DNA from: Bifidobacterium sp. | GTDB lineage: Bacteria > Actinomycetota > Actinomycetes > Actinomycetales > Bifidobacteriaceae | DNA length: 64,000 nt | Assembly (NCBI GenBank): GCA_024104275.1 | Contig: JAGGHK010000005.1 | Location: 1-64,000, forward strand | Direction: 5' to 3' | Shown: positions 57,863-64,000 of the stretch, in pieces | Numbering within the stretch: position 1 is the stretch's first letter | Layout of the letters: every line of letters starts with the position of its first letter | The notes under the pieces: generated by a model | Databases searched by the model: none | What the model was told of the DNA's origin: nothing | The model's input: only the letters and a program-made list of their open reading frames with translations | Position numbers and translations under genes: made by a program

Positions 57863-58378
57863 ATGAATCGGCTGCAAAGCCATCGTGATTTTGTCCGGGT
57901 GCTGAAGCGTCGCAGAAAAGTCACACAAAAGGATATCGTCGTGCATTTCTTGGTGTACGACGATTCTTGTTGTACTCACGCCGATGACCGACATACCGCT
58001 GCAGCACACGCAGAATCGAACGGCGAGGCTATGGAAGCTACGGATGGTTCCGTATCCGCAGACGCACTTCGGCAGAAGATGTCAGGGCGACGCCTTGGGC
58101 TTGCCGTGTCAAAAAACGTCGGCAACGCCGTGACGCGCAATCACGTCAAGCGGCGTTTTCGCGTTTTGGCGAGGACTTACGAAAACAATCTGCCAAGGCA
58201 TTGCGATATTGTCATGCGTGCCAAGCCGAGCGCGGCCCGCGCGGATTTCTCTTCTTTGGATGCCCAAGTGGACGATTTGTTCGCTGAGGTAAGCCTCAAG
58301 GCGACTCGAAACGGCAAGTCGTGGTCAAATCGGGATGGATTAAAGTCGTCAGCCAATCGTCAAGGTGGCCGATCATGA
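57863..58378 (+). CDS. rnpA: Ribonuclease P protein component with internal insertion
   Basis: A 171-residue protein subunit of RNase P, which helps M1 RNA mature tRNA 5' ends. The conserved start ([10 protein letters not shown]) and the RNR motif region ([19 protein letters not shown] near 82-100) are present. Between them an insert of about 35 residues (~36-73, Ala/Asp/His/Ser-rich, with two adjacent Cys) makes it much longer than the usual ~120. A tail of ~30 residues follows the domain. Its stop overlaps the yidD start (ATGA). Confidence 0.93.
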   Translation: MNRLQSHRDFVRVLKRRRKVTQKDIVVHFLVYDDSCCTHADDRHTAAAHAESNGEAMEATDGSVSADALRQKMSGRRLGLAVSKNVGNAVTRNHVKRRFRVLARTYENNLPRHCDIVMRAKPSAARADFSSLDAQVDDLFAEVSLKATRNGKSWSNRDGLKSSANRQGGRS

Positions 58379-58896
58379 CTGCCGTAAGCGTAGCGAAAAC
58401 CATGCCGACAATGAATATTTCCCGTGCCTGTAGGCAATCAGCCCGAGCGGCAAAAGTCGAAAAGGCGATTGAGGCGGGGCAAACGGGTTCTGCAAGCATG
58501 TCCGGTCGCTCGACTGCTTCGGAAGCGGTGAATACGGTAGTTGTCGCGGGGACAAGGATGCAGGCTTTTCCTGCCGGCAAATCCCGTTCCATAGTCGCTC
58601 GCGCGATGCTCGCGGCCGTCCGCTGGTATCAGGTCCATATTTCCGCCGGCAACCCGCCATGCTGCAAGTATTATCCGTCCTGCTCCAACTACGCGATCCA
58701 GGCGGTGACGCGTTACGGGGCGGCCCGCGGGGGATTGCTGGCTGTATTACGGCTTCTGCGCTGCCGGCCGTGGAGCAACGGAGGCATTGACGACGTGCCC
58801 CAGCACTATTCGATTTTCTATAGATTTTCCTGGTCCAAAGCTCACGAAGAGCCGCGACTGACCCCATTGGCCTCAGACGTGAAGGAGACGGCCTAA
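58375..58896 (+). CDS. yidD: YidD membrane-protein insertion factor
   Basis: A 173-residue protein whose C-terminal half is the YidD domain: [14 protein letters not shown], then [12 protein letters not shown] and [14 protein letters not shown]. The N-terminal ~75 residues are an unconserved Ala/Ser/Thr-rich extension. ATG 58375 overlaps the rnpA stop by four bases, and its own stop overlaps the yidC ATG by one base (TAATG). The three genes are therefore translationally coupled. It is thought to assist YidC at the membrane. Confidence 0.92.
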   Translation: MTAVSVAKTMPTMNISRACRQSARAAKVEKAIEAGQTGSASMSGRSTASEAVNTVVVAGTRMQAFPAGKSRSIVARAMLAAVRWYQVHISAGNPPCCKYYPSCSNYAIQAVTRYGAARGGLLAVLRLLRCRPWSNGGIDDVPQHYSIFYRFSWSKAHEEPRLTPLASDVKETA

Positions 58897-59921
58897 TGCA
58901 CTTCATTACCAATCCTGATTACAATCACTTCCTTCTCGATCAAGGCCTGTTCGGCTGGGTCTATAAGATTCTGACACCCATCGAATGGTTGATGAGCGAG
59001 ATCATGTACTGGTTCCACAAGCTCATGACGCTGATCGGCCTGCCGTCGCGCGGCCTTTCGTGGATTCTCGCCATCGTCTTCCTCGTGCTCGTCGTCCACG
59101 CCATCATCCTGCCGATGTACATCAAGCAGATGAAGGCCATGACCAAGATGCAGGCCCTGCAGCCCAAGATGATGCACATCCAGAAGAAATACAAGGGCAA
59201 GACGGACCAGGCCAGCAAAGAGGCCATGAGCCGCGAGACCATGAAGCTTTATCAGGACAACAAGGTCAACCCGATGGGTTCCTGCCTGCCTATGGTCGTT
59301 CAGGGCCCGGTCTTCATGTGCATGTTCTATATGCTTTCGGCTATCCCCTATATCGCGCACGGTTCGCGCGGGACGCTCGGCGCTTTCGACAAGGCGACCG
59401 CGGCTGAATTCGCGGACACCTATCTTTTCGGTCTGAAGATCTCCAACACGTTCGGTATGGCGGATGTCTCCGGCAAGATCATCATCGGTATCTTCACCGT
59501 CCTGATGTGCCTGGCGATGTGGTACATGCAGTTCAACAACATGCGCAAGAACCTGCCGCCGTCCTCGATGGAGGGCCAGCAGTACAAGATGCAGCAGATG
59601 ATGACCTGGATCTTCCCGCTGATGTATATCTTCTCCGCCATCTCCATGCCGTTCGCCGTGCTCGTCTACTGGCTGACCAACAACATCTGCAACATGCTTC
59701 GTTCGCTTTGGCAGGTCCGCGAGTTCCCGACGCCGGGTTCCCGCGCGGACGACGAGAAGAAGAAGCGTGACCACACCAACGAGAACAAGCGTCGTAAGAA
59801 GGCCGGCCAGATATCGCTCGAGGAAGAGGCTTTGCAGAAGGCCGAAGAGGAAGCGAAATTGCGTGAAGAGCACGGCTACCAGCGTGAGCAGCCGAAGCGT
59901 AAGCGCAAGAAGAAAAAGTAA
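58896..59921 (+). CDS. yidC: YidC/Oxa1 membrane protein insertase
   Basis: A 341-residue Oxa1-type insertase without the large periplasmic domain of Gram-negative YidC. Five TM segments fit: about 14-35, 45-75 (I-L-A-I-V-F-L-V-L-V-V-H), 125-150, 190-215 and 235-260. The region around P-K-M-M-H-I-Q-K-K-Y-K-G is the conserved cytoplasmic loop. The C-terminal ~60 residues are Lys/Glu-rich and probably contact ribosomes. Confidence 0.96.
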   Translation: MHFITNPDYNHFLLDQGLFGWVYKILTPIEWLMSEIMYWFHKLMTLIGLPSRGLSWILAIVFLVLVVHAIILPMYIKQMKAMTKMQALQPKMMHIQKKYKGKTDQASKEAMSRETMKLYQDNKVNPMGSCLPMVVQGPVFMCMFYMLSAIPYIAHGSRGTLGAFDKATAAEFADTYLFGLKISNTFGMADVSGKIIIGIFTVLMCLAMWYMQFNNMRKNLPPSSMEGQQYKMQQMMTWIFPLMYIFSAISMPFAVLVYWLTNNICNMLRSLWQVREFPTPGSRADDEKKKRDHTNENKRRKKAGQISLEEEALQKAEEEAKLREEHGYQREQPKRKRKKKK

Positions 59922-60019
59922 AGCGTTGTCCGGCCTCGTTCGTACTTGTATTACATATAACATTCGGGGTCGGGTATGGTTTAAACTTAAGGTCAATAAG
60001 TCGGGTAAAGGAGTTGAAT

Positions 60020-60703
60020 ATGTCGCGTGATGAAGAAAAGACGGTCGAGCAGCTCAATGACGAAGCTGACATCGCCGCTGACTACCTCGAAGGACTGCTG
60101 GACATCGCCGATTACGAAGGCGATATCGAGATGGGCGTGCGCAACGGGCGCCCCACGGTTCAGATTGTCGCGGATGACGATGAGGACATCAAGAACCTCA
60201 TCGGCCACAAGGGTGAGGTCGTAGATGCATTACAATTGCTAACTCGTTTGGCCGTGCAGCAGAAGACGGGGGATCGGTCTCGACTGATTCTTGATGTTGA
60301 TGGCTACTTGAAGAAGCGTCGTCAGCATTTGCGCGATTTGGCTCTTGATGTCATTGACGATGTGCGTGAGACCGGCGAGCCCGCGAATCTTGATCCGATG
60401 AATTCCTTCGAGCGCAAGGTCGTTCATGATCTGGTTCGTGAGGAAGGGCTTAAGTCCCGTTCTCACGGCGAGGAACCGCACCGTTATGTCACCATCTATC
60501 TCAAGCCCAACGCCACGGATGATGATCTTGGCGACGATGATGACTTTGACGAAGATGCACCTCAAAATGTTTCACGTGAAACAATTGTCGATGTCGTTGA
60601 AACCGACGAGGATGCTCAGGATTCCGAAGATGTTGATGAGCCCCTTGACGACCAAGACGATTTGGATGAGCGCGATGAAGATGAAGCAGACGATGAGCGT
60701 TGA
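60020..60703 (+). CDS. jag: Jag/KhpB-like RNA-binding protein (KH-R3H)
   Basis: A 227-residue protein with a KH-like domain (I-K-N-L-I-G-H-K-G-E-V-V-D-A-L-Q-L-L near 58-75) and an R3H domain (M-N-S-F-E-R-K-V-V-H near 123-132, then S-H-G-E-E-P-H-R-Y-V-T-I). It binds RNA. The last ~60 residues are a strongly acidic Asp/Glu tail, inside which the sequence N-V-S-R-E-T is encoded by a parS site. The ATG at 60020 has AAAGGAG seven bases upstream; a TTG two codons earlier lies within that signal. Confidence 0.93.
   Translation: MSRDEEKTVEQLNDEADIAADYLEGLLDIADYEGDIEMGVRNGRPTVQIVADDDEDIKNLIGHKGEVVDALQLLTRLAVQQKTGDRSRLILDVDGYLKKRRQHLRDLALDVIDDVRETGEPANLDPMNSFERKVVHDLVREEGLKSRSHGEEPHRYVTIYLKPNATDDDLGDDDDFDEDAPQNVSRETIVDVVETDEDAQDSEDVDEPLDDQDDLDERDEDEADDER
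60568..60583. promoter_or_regulatory. parS: parS site inside jag
   Basis: A perfect TGTTTCACGTGAAACA palindrome, the chromosomal ParB-binding site. It is read in the jag frame as part of N-V-S-R-E-T. Confidence 0.93.
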
Positions 60704-60741
60704 TTAGTCGCTGCTGTTTAAAATAATGAATTTTTTCTGTA

Positions 60742-60777
60742 ATGTGGGGGTCTGGCTTTAAAACCGGACCCCCACAT
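60742..60777 (+). terminator. jag terminator
   Basis: ATGTGGGGGTC (60742-60752) pairs with GACCCCCACAT (60767-60777), with CCGG-type pairing continuing inward. It separates jag from rsmG. Confidence 0.85.
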
Positions 60778-60930
60778 GCGCTTTATGAATCTTTATTTTA
60801 TTACATGAAAGTTCTTTTCCGATTCACACTATATTTTTTGGTTTGCTCGATATTTAGTTTTTGATTATCAGCGTTATATGTGCAAAGTCTCTGGTAGATT
60901 TGTTATTGTTTTCGATAAGTAAGGGATGAA

Positions 60931-61617
60931 ATGGACGCACAGGTACATACCGACGAAGAGCTGGAGAAGTCCACACTATTGCAAGATGTGTTCGGTGACG
61001 TGTTTCCGAAGATGGAAACCTTTAAAAAGAAGCTTGCCAAAGAAGGCGAGGAGCGAGGCATCATAGGACCACGTGACGTGGATATCATCTGGGAACGCCA
61101 TATTCTTAACTCGGCCGCTATCGTCCCATTCATCGAATCCTCTACTGAAGGCGAACGTTTCAAGACGGTTGCAGATATTGGAAGTGGTGGTGGCTTCCCC
61201 GGTATTGTGGTGGCGGCATGCCTTCCTGATCATGAGGTTACGTTGATCGAGACAATGGAACGCAGAGTCGATTGGCTTAATGAATGTGTCGACGAACTGG
61301 AACTTGGAAACGTTCGAGTCGTCCGTGCCCGGGCAGAGGAATATATCCAAAAACTCAAACATGACAAGAGCTTGCACCCATTTGCCGTCGTTACCTGCCG
61401 GGCTGTCGCGCCGATGACCAAACTCAGCGGATGGACCTTGCCTCTGCTTAAACACGGTGGCCAACTTATTGCGCTGAAGGGTCGTTCTGCACCGGCTGAA
61501 GTTCGTAAAGCCGCCAAAGAGATTCAAAAACAAGGTGGGCGAAATCCGCAAGTGCTTGAAGCGCCGATTGCTGACGGATTTGAACCTACGCATGTGGTGA
61601 TTGTAGACAAGAAATAA
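60931..61617 (+). CDS. rsmG: 16S rRNA (guanine-N7) methyltransferase G
   Basis: A 228-residue SAM-dependent methyltransferase that modifies G527 (E. coli numbering) of 16S rRNA. The family motifs are W-E-R-H-I-L-N-S near 54-61, the SAM loop [11 protein letters not shown] near 86-96 and V-T-C-R-A-V-A near 158. Length is normal. It stands in the conserved place between jag and parA. The region is less GC-rich than the left part of the window. Confidence 0.95.
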   Translation: MDAQVHTDEELEKSTLLQDVFGDVFPKMETFKKKLAKEGEERGIIGPRDVDIIWERHILNSAAIVPFIESSTEGERFKTVADIGSGGGFPGIVVAACLPDHEVTLIETMERRVDWLNECVDELELGNVRVVRARAEEYIQKLKHDKSLHPFAVVTCRAVAPMTKLSGWTLPLLKHGGQLIALKGRSAPAEVRKAAKEIQKQGGRNPQVLEAPIADGFEPTHVVIVDKK

Positions 61618-61632
61618 TGCTCACTGGTTCTT

Positions 61633-61672
61633 AATTACGGGGAATGTTTCACGTGAAACATTCCCCGTAATT
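61633..61672. terminator. parS: 40-bp perfect palindrome after rsmG with parS at its centre
   Basis: A perfect inverted repeat: AATTACGGGGAATGTTTCAC (61633-61652) and its exact inverse to 61672, followed by GTTT. As RNA it makes a strong terminator-like stem for rsmG, and as DNA its centre (61645-61660) is a perfect parS. Both uses are plausible at once. Confidence 0.85.
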
Positions 61673-61747
61673 GTTTATGACATCATTTTCAGCCCATTGG
61701 TCAATCTGATCTCATTGGTGAATGAGCTTTAAATTATTTCTTTAAAG

Positions 61748-61763
61748 TGTCTCAAGTGAAACA
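61748..61763. promoter_or_regulatory. Degenerate parS
   Basis: TGTCTCAAGTGAAACA differs from the consensus at two positions. It lies among perfect sites and may be a weak ParB site or a decayed one. Confidence 0.4.
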
Positions 61764-61959
61764 ATCTTCGTTTTCTTTGATGTTTTGTACCAATCTATCG
61801 AAATGATAATTCTATATTAAACGTATTCATTCGAGAATTGAACATTACATTCTTTCGTGATTGCGAAGTTTATTGATTTCGATTTTGTCGACTCAGAAAC
61901 TCATTAGGCGATGAGGAGAGATGTTCGAAGTTTGGATTTTTAAATAAAGCAATTTGAAT

Positions 61960-61975
61960 TGCTTCACGTGAAACA
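61960..61975. promoter_or_regulatory. parS: parS with one mismatch
   Basis: TGCTTCACGTGAAACA, one change from the consensus palindrome, in the rsmG-parA gap. Confidence 0.75.
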
Positions 61976-62063
61976 TTTTCGATTTCGCTTATACTAAGCG
62001 AGCGTGCATTCGGATTAAATGCTGCTCCTTTACTATTGTCTTCATGTAATTTTTCCGGCAAGT

Positions 62064-62079
62064 TGTTTCACGTGAAACA
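62064..62079. promoter_or_regulatory. parS: parS upstream of parA
   Basis: A perfect TGTTTCACGTGAAACA about 300 bases before parA, positioned where ParB binding could also influence parAB expression. Confidence 0.93.
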
Positions 62080-62095
62080 TTCCCGCTGACCTGAC

Positions 62096-62256
62096 TTATC
62101 CACAATTGAACTTTCTTCAAAAGTTATCCACAATTTCAGTTGTATTTCACACGAAACCTACAAGTATTGGAATTGCAACGCTTATGCGAACAAATTTTCG
62201 AGTCGCTGAAGTTGTCCACAACAGTTACGCACACTTATCCACAACTATGTGGATAA
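62096..62256. promoter_or_regulatory. DnaA-box cluster upstream of parA
   Basis: TTATCCACA at 62096, 62124 and 62235, TGTGGATAA at 62248 and a TTGTCCACA variant at 62212. This second cluster lies about 7 kb from oriC. It could titrate DnaA or link initiation to parAB transcription. Confidence 0.75.
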
Positions 62257-62370
62257 GTGCGTAGACGCAAAATCTGTCCATACGAATGACGAAACTAGAA
62301 GGGCTGGAACAAGAATTTGCTGTGCTGATCCCACAGTCTGTGATTCACGGCGGATAGTCGTAGGGAGTTG

Positions 62371-63324
62371 ATGGATATGGAATCTGCCTCGGAAACGATC
62401 AGACGTATCTTCGGCAATCAAGGTGATTCTTTAGGTTCTGAGATGGCCGAAGTCTCATCGCGCTATGAGGCATTGAATAAGGTTCGCTTCCCTAGGCCCA
62501 AAGAAACCAGATACATCGCTGTGGCAAACCAAAAGGGTGGCGTGGGGAAGACGACCACAACCGTAAATTTGGCGGCTGCGTTGGCTTTGGCTAAAGCAAA
62601 GGTTCTGGTCATTGACATGGATCCACAGGGCAACGCTTCGACTGCATTGGGAGTAAAACACAATACAGGCAAGCCTTCTATTTATGACGTTTTGGAAGGA
62701 CGCCAAATCATTGCGGACGTGAAGCAGACTTCAGCTGAGTTTAAAACCCTGGAGGTGGTTCCTTCGTCAATCGACCTCAGTGGAGCGGAACTGGAAGTAG
62801 CTGACTTAACCAATAGAAATGATTTGCTCAAGGAAGCACTTGAGGAGTTGGCTTCATCTTCAACAAAACGTTTCGATTATGTAATTATCGATTGCCCGCC
62901 AAGTCTTGGGCTTTTGGTCATCAATGCCATGTGCGCGGTCAATGAAGTCCTGATACCCATTCAGGCTGAATACTATGCGCTTGAAGGACTCGGGCAACTG
63001 ATTCAAACCATCGGGCTTGTTCAGGACCATTACAATCCGTCTCTTTTGGTTTCCACGATGTTGGTCACCATGTTCGACAAACGAACGCTTCTGAGCAAAG
63101 AAGTCTACGATCAGGTCAAAGGGCATTATCCTGACATTGTTTTGCAGACAACTATTCCAAGATCCGTGAAGATTTCGGAAGCTCCAAGTTTCGGCAAGAC
63201 CGTCATTGAATATGACCCTCATGGAACCGGGGCGGTTGCTTACCGGGAAGCGGCATTGGAGATAGCGAGAAGGTCACCACAGGTGTTGAGGACATTGGAA
63301 GAAAGAAAGCGGAGGAGTAACTGA
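62371..63324 (+). CDS. parA: Chromosome-partitioning ATPase ParA (Soj)
   Basis: A 317-residue ParA-type deviant Walker ATPase. The motif K-G-G-V-G-K-T-T-T-T is near 55-64, with D-M-D-P-Q-G-N-A-S near 83-91 and D-C-P-P-S-L-G near 171-177. It forms the DNA-bound gradient on which ParB-parS complexes segregate origins. A ~40-residue N-terminal extension precedes the core. ATG 62371 follows GGGAG closely; ATG 62377 is equally possible. The stop is one base before the parB ATG. Confidence 0.95.
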   Translation: MDMESASETIRRIFGNQGDSLGSEMAEVSSRYEALNKVRFPRPKETRYIAVANQKGGVGKTTTTVNLAAALALAKAKVLVIDMDPQGNASTALGVKHNTGKPSIYDVLEGRQIIADVKQTSAEFKTLEVVPSSIDLSGAELEVADLTNRNDLLKEALEELASSSTKRFDYVIIDCPPSLGLLVINAMCAVNEVLIPIQAEYYALEGLGQLIQTIGLVQDHYNPSLLVSTMLVTMFDKRTLLSKEVYDQVKGHYPDIVLQTTIPRSVKISEAPSFGKTVIEYDPHGTGAVAYREAALEIARRSPQVLRTLEERKRRSN

Positions 63325-63325
63325 T

Positions 63326-64000
63326 ATGGCATCGAAGTCGCGTTTAGGAAAAGGCCTTGGTGCTCTATTCCCAGCTTTGCCTGGCGAGCAGGCAAAGGAA
63401 AGCTCGCTCAGCAACGCTGGTGCGAAAACACCGAATGAACCTTTAAAGCCCAATGCTTCGAAGAATGTTTCACGTGAAACATCCGACGAGTCGAAAGCAT
63501 CCCCGTCAGTCACAACCGGAAGTAAGTCTTCGAAGTCCTCAGTTAAGAGCCAGCAGAAGAATGTTTCACGTGAAACATTGAAGAAAACGGCTGGCGGAAG
63601 CAAGAAAGCGCCGAGGCCGGCGGCCGCTGAAACTAAAACCAAGGGCAATGTCCGTGGAAAGTCATCTTCTCAGAAGAAGATTGTTTCACGTGAAACATCG
63701 CAAGGCTCAAGCAGGAAACGGTTGGCCATGCCTTCTCTGAAAGATGGGATGGCTCATCCCAGCGACCTGTTCTTCGGGAGTACCATTGATAAGAAAAATA
63801 TCGAAGAAACCGATAAATCCTCGGCTAATAAGGAGTCGAAGATTTCTGTGGCTGTTGATGGTGCCGACAAGGCGTCCAAGACTTCTGGGAAACAAGGTGC
63901 TCAAAATAAGAAAGCAGAGCCGGCGGATTCAGGTGATTTGAAACCTGTCGAAGGCGGGTATCTGGTCGAATTGGATCTTGACAAGATAGGGCCAAACGCC
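63326..64000 (+). CDS. parB: Chromosome-partitioning protein ParB (partial, N-terminal part)
   Basis: 225 codons are visible and the frame leaves the window. The N-terminus (M-A-S-K-S-R-L-G-K-G-L-G-A-L-F-P) carries the short motif that stimulates ParA. It is followed by a long Ser/Lys-rich disordered linker (about residues 20-205), and the ParB/Srx CTPase domain is just beginning (G-Y-L-V-E-L-D-L-D-K-I). Three perfect parS sites lie in the linker, all in the same reading frame as V-S-R-E-T. GGAGGAG 8-14 bases upstream supports the ATG. Confidence 0.95.
   Translation, partial: MASKSRLGKGLGALFPALPGEQAKESSLSNAGAKTPNEPLKPNASKNVSRETSDESKASPSVTTGSKSSKSSVKSQQKNVSRETLKKTAGGSKKAPRPAAAETKTKGNVRGKSSSQKKIVSRETSQGSSRKRLAMPSLKDGMAHPSDLFFGSTIDKKNIEETDKSSANKESKISVAVDGADKASKTSGKQGAQNKKAEPADSGDLKPVEGGYLVELDLDKIGPNA
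63466..63481. promoter_or_regulatory. parS: parS inside parB (1)
   Basis: A perfect TGTTTCACGTGAAACA, read in frame as N-V-S-R-E-T. Confidence 0.93.
63562..63577. promoter_or_regulatory. parS: parS inside parB (2)
   Basis: A perfect TGTTTCACGTGAAACA, 96 bp after the previous site, again N-V-S-R-E-T. Confidence 0.93.
63682..63697. promoter_or_regulatory. parS: parS inside parB (3)
   Basis: A perfect TGTTTCACGTGAAACA, 120 bp after the second site, read as I-V-S-R-E-T. Confidence 0.93.

Noticed and set aside
61870..62061. A 63-codon minus-strand frame between rsmG and parA
   Set aside because: It has only a TTG start without ribosome binding site. Its N-V-S-R-E stretch is just the parS palindrome read in another gene-free region.

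Overview
The window is chromosomal DNA from an actinobacterium, most likely a Bifidobacterium. It carries the origin-proximal order parB-parA-rsmG-jag-yidC-yidD-rnpA-rpmH / dnaA-dnaN-recF-dciA-gyrB-gyrA. It also has a DUF3566 protein next to gyrA, an anaplerotic PEP carboxylase next to a probable trpS end and a ThrE-type exporter, and the actinobacterial form of the RecF signature. The species was not determined.

Layout. 1-4.5 kb: end of a probable trpS, an AlbA_2/wHTH regulator inserted between two near-copies of one terminator, and a threonine/serine exporter. 4.7-14.3 kb: accessory zone with three AAA+ ATPases of the DUF4143 (COG1373) type, ppc, a broken abiH and a Fic-wHTH protein. 14.5-18.4 kb: a peroxide-defence pair (a domain-permuted AhpF/TrxB and AhpC) and a carbonic anhydrase. 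18.4-26.7 kb: a frame-broken LRR surface protein, a CNNM/CBS protein, a fourth DUF4143 ATPase, a PadR-DUF4097 fusion regulator and Dps. 26.9-34.2 kb: an SDR, a YgjP-like metalloprotein, tRNA-Ile and tRNA-Ala, a membrane NUDIX-like protein and feoA-feoB-feoC-like. 34.4-45.5 kb: a decayed CshA/SpaA-type surface protein, an AraC regulator, mscL, gdhA, a truncated fic, a fifth DUF4143 ATPase, a VanZ-RDD protein and lepB. 45.6-64 kb: the replication and segregation core with oriC, DnaA-box clusters and at least seven parS sites.

The most striking observation is in the accessory genes. Each of the five DUF4143 ATPases is preceded by its own array of short repeats. The repeat sequence differs for every gene, but the spacing is exact and helically phased: 23 bp for three genes and 33 bp for two. 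The Fic-wHTH gene has the same design with five quasi-palindromes at exactly 52 bp, the last covering its start codon. I infer self-encoded iteron/operator arrays and an unrecognised class of self-regulated selfish or defence modules. Two of these genes also sit between flanking direct repeats, which suggests insertion.

A second repeat system occupies four intergenic regions: a roughly 20-bp motif in alternating orientation about every 31 bp (BIME/REP-like). Both predicted sortase-anchored surface proteins and the AbiH gene are interrupted, two of the three at homopolymer runs, so decay or phase variation are both possible. In the segregation region, parS sites are embedded in frame in the jag and parB coding sequences as VSRET, and one parS forms the centre of a 40-bp perfect palindrome after rsmG.
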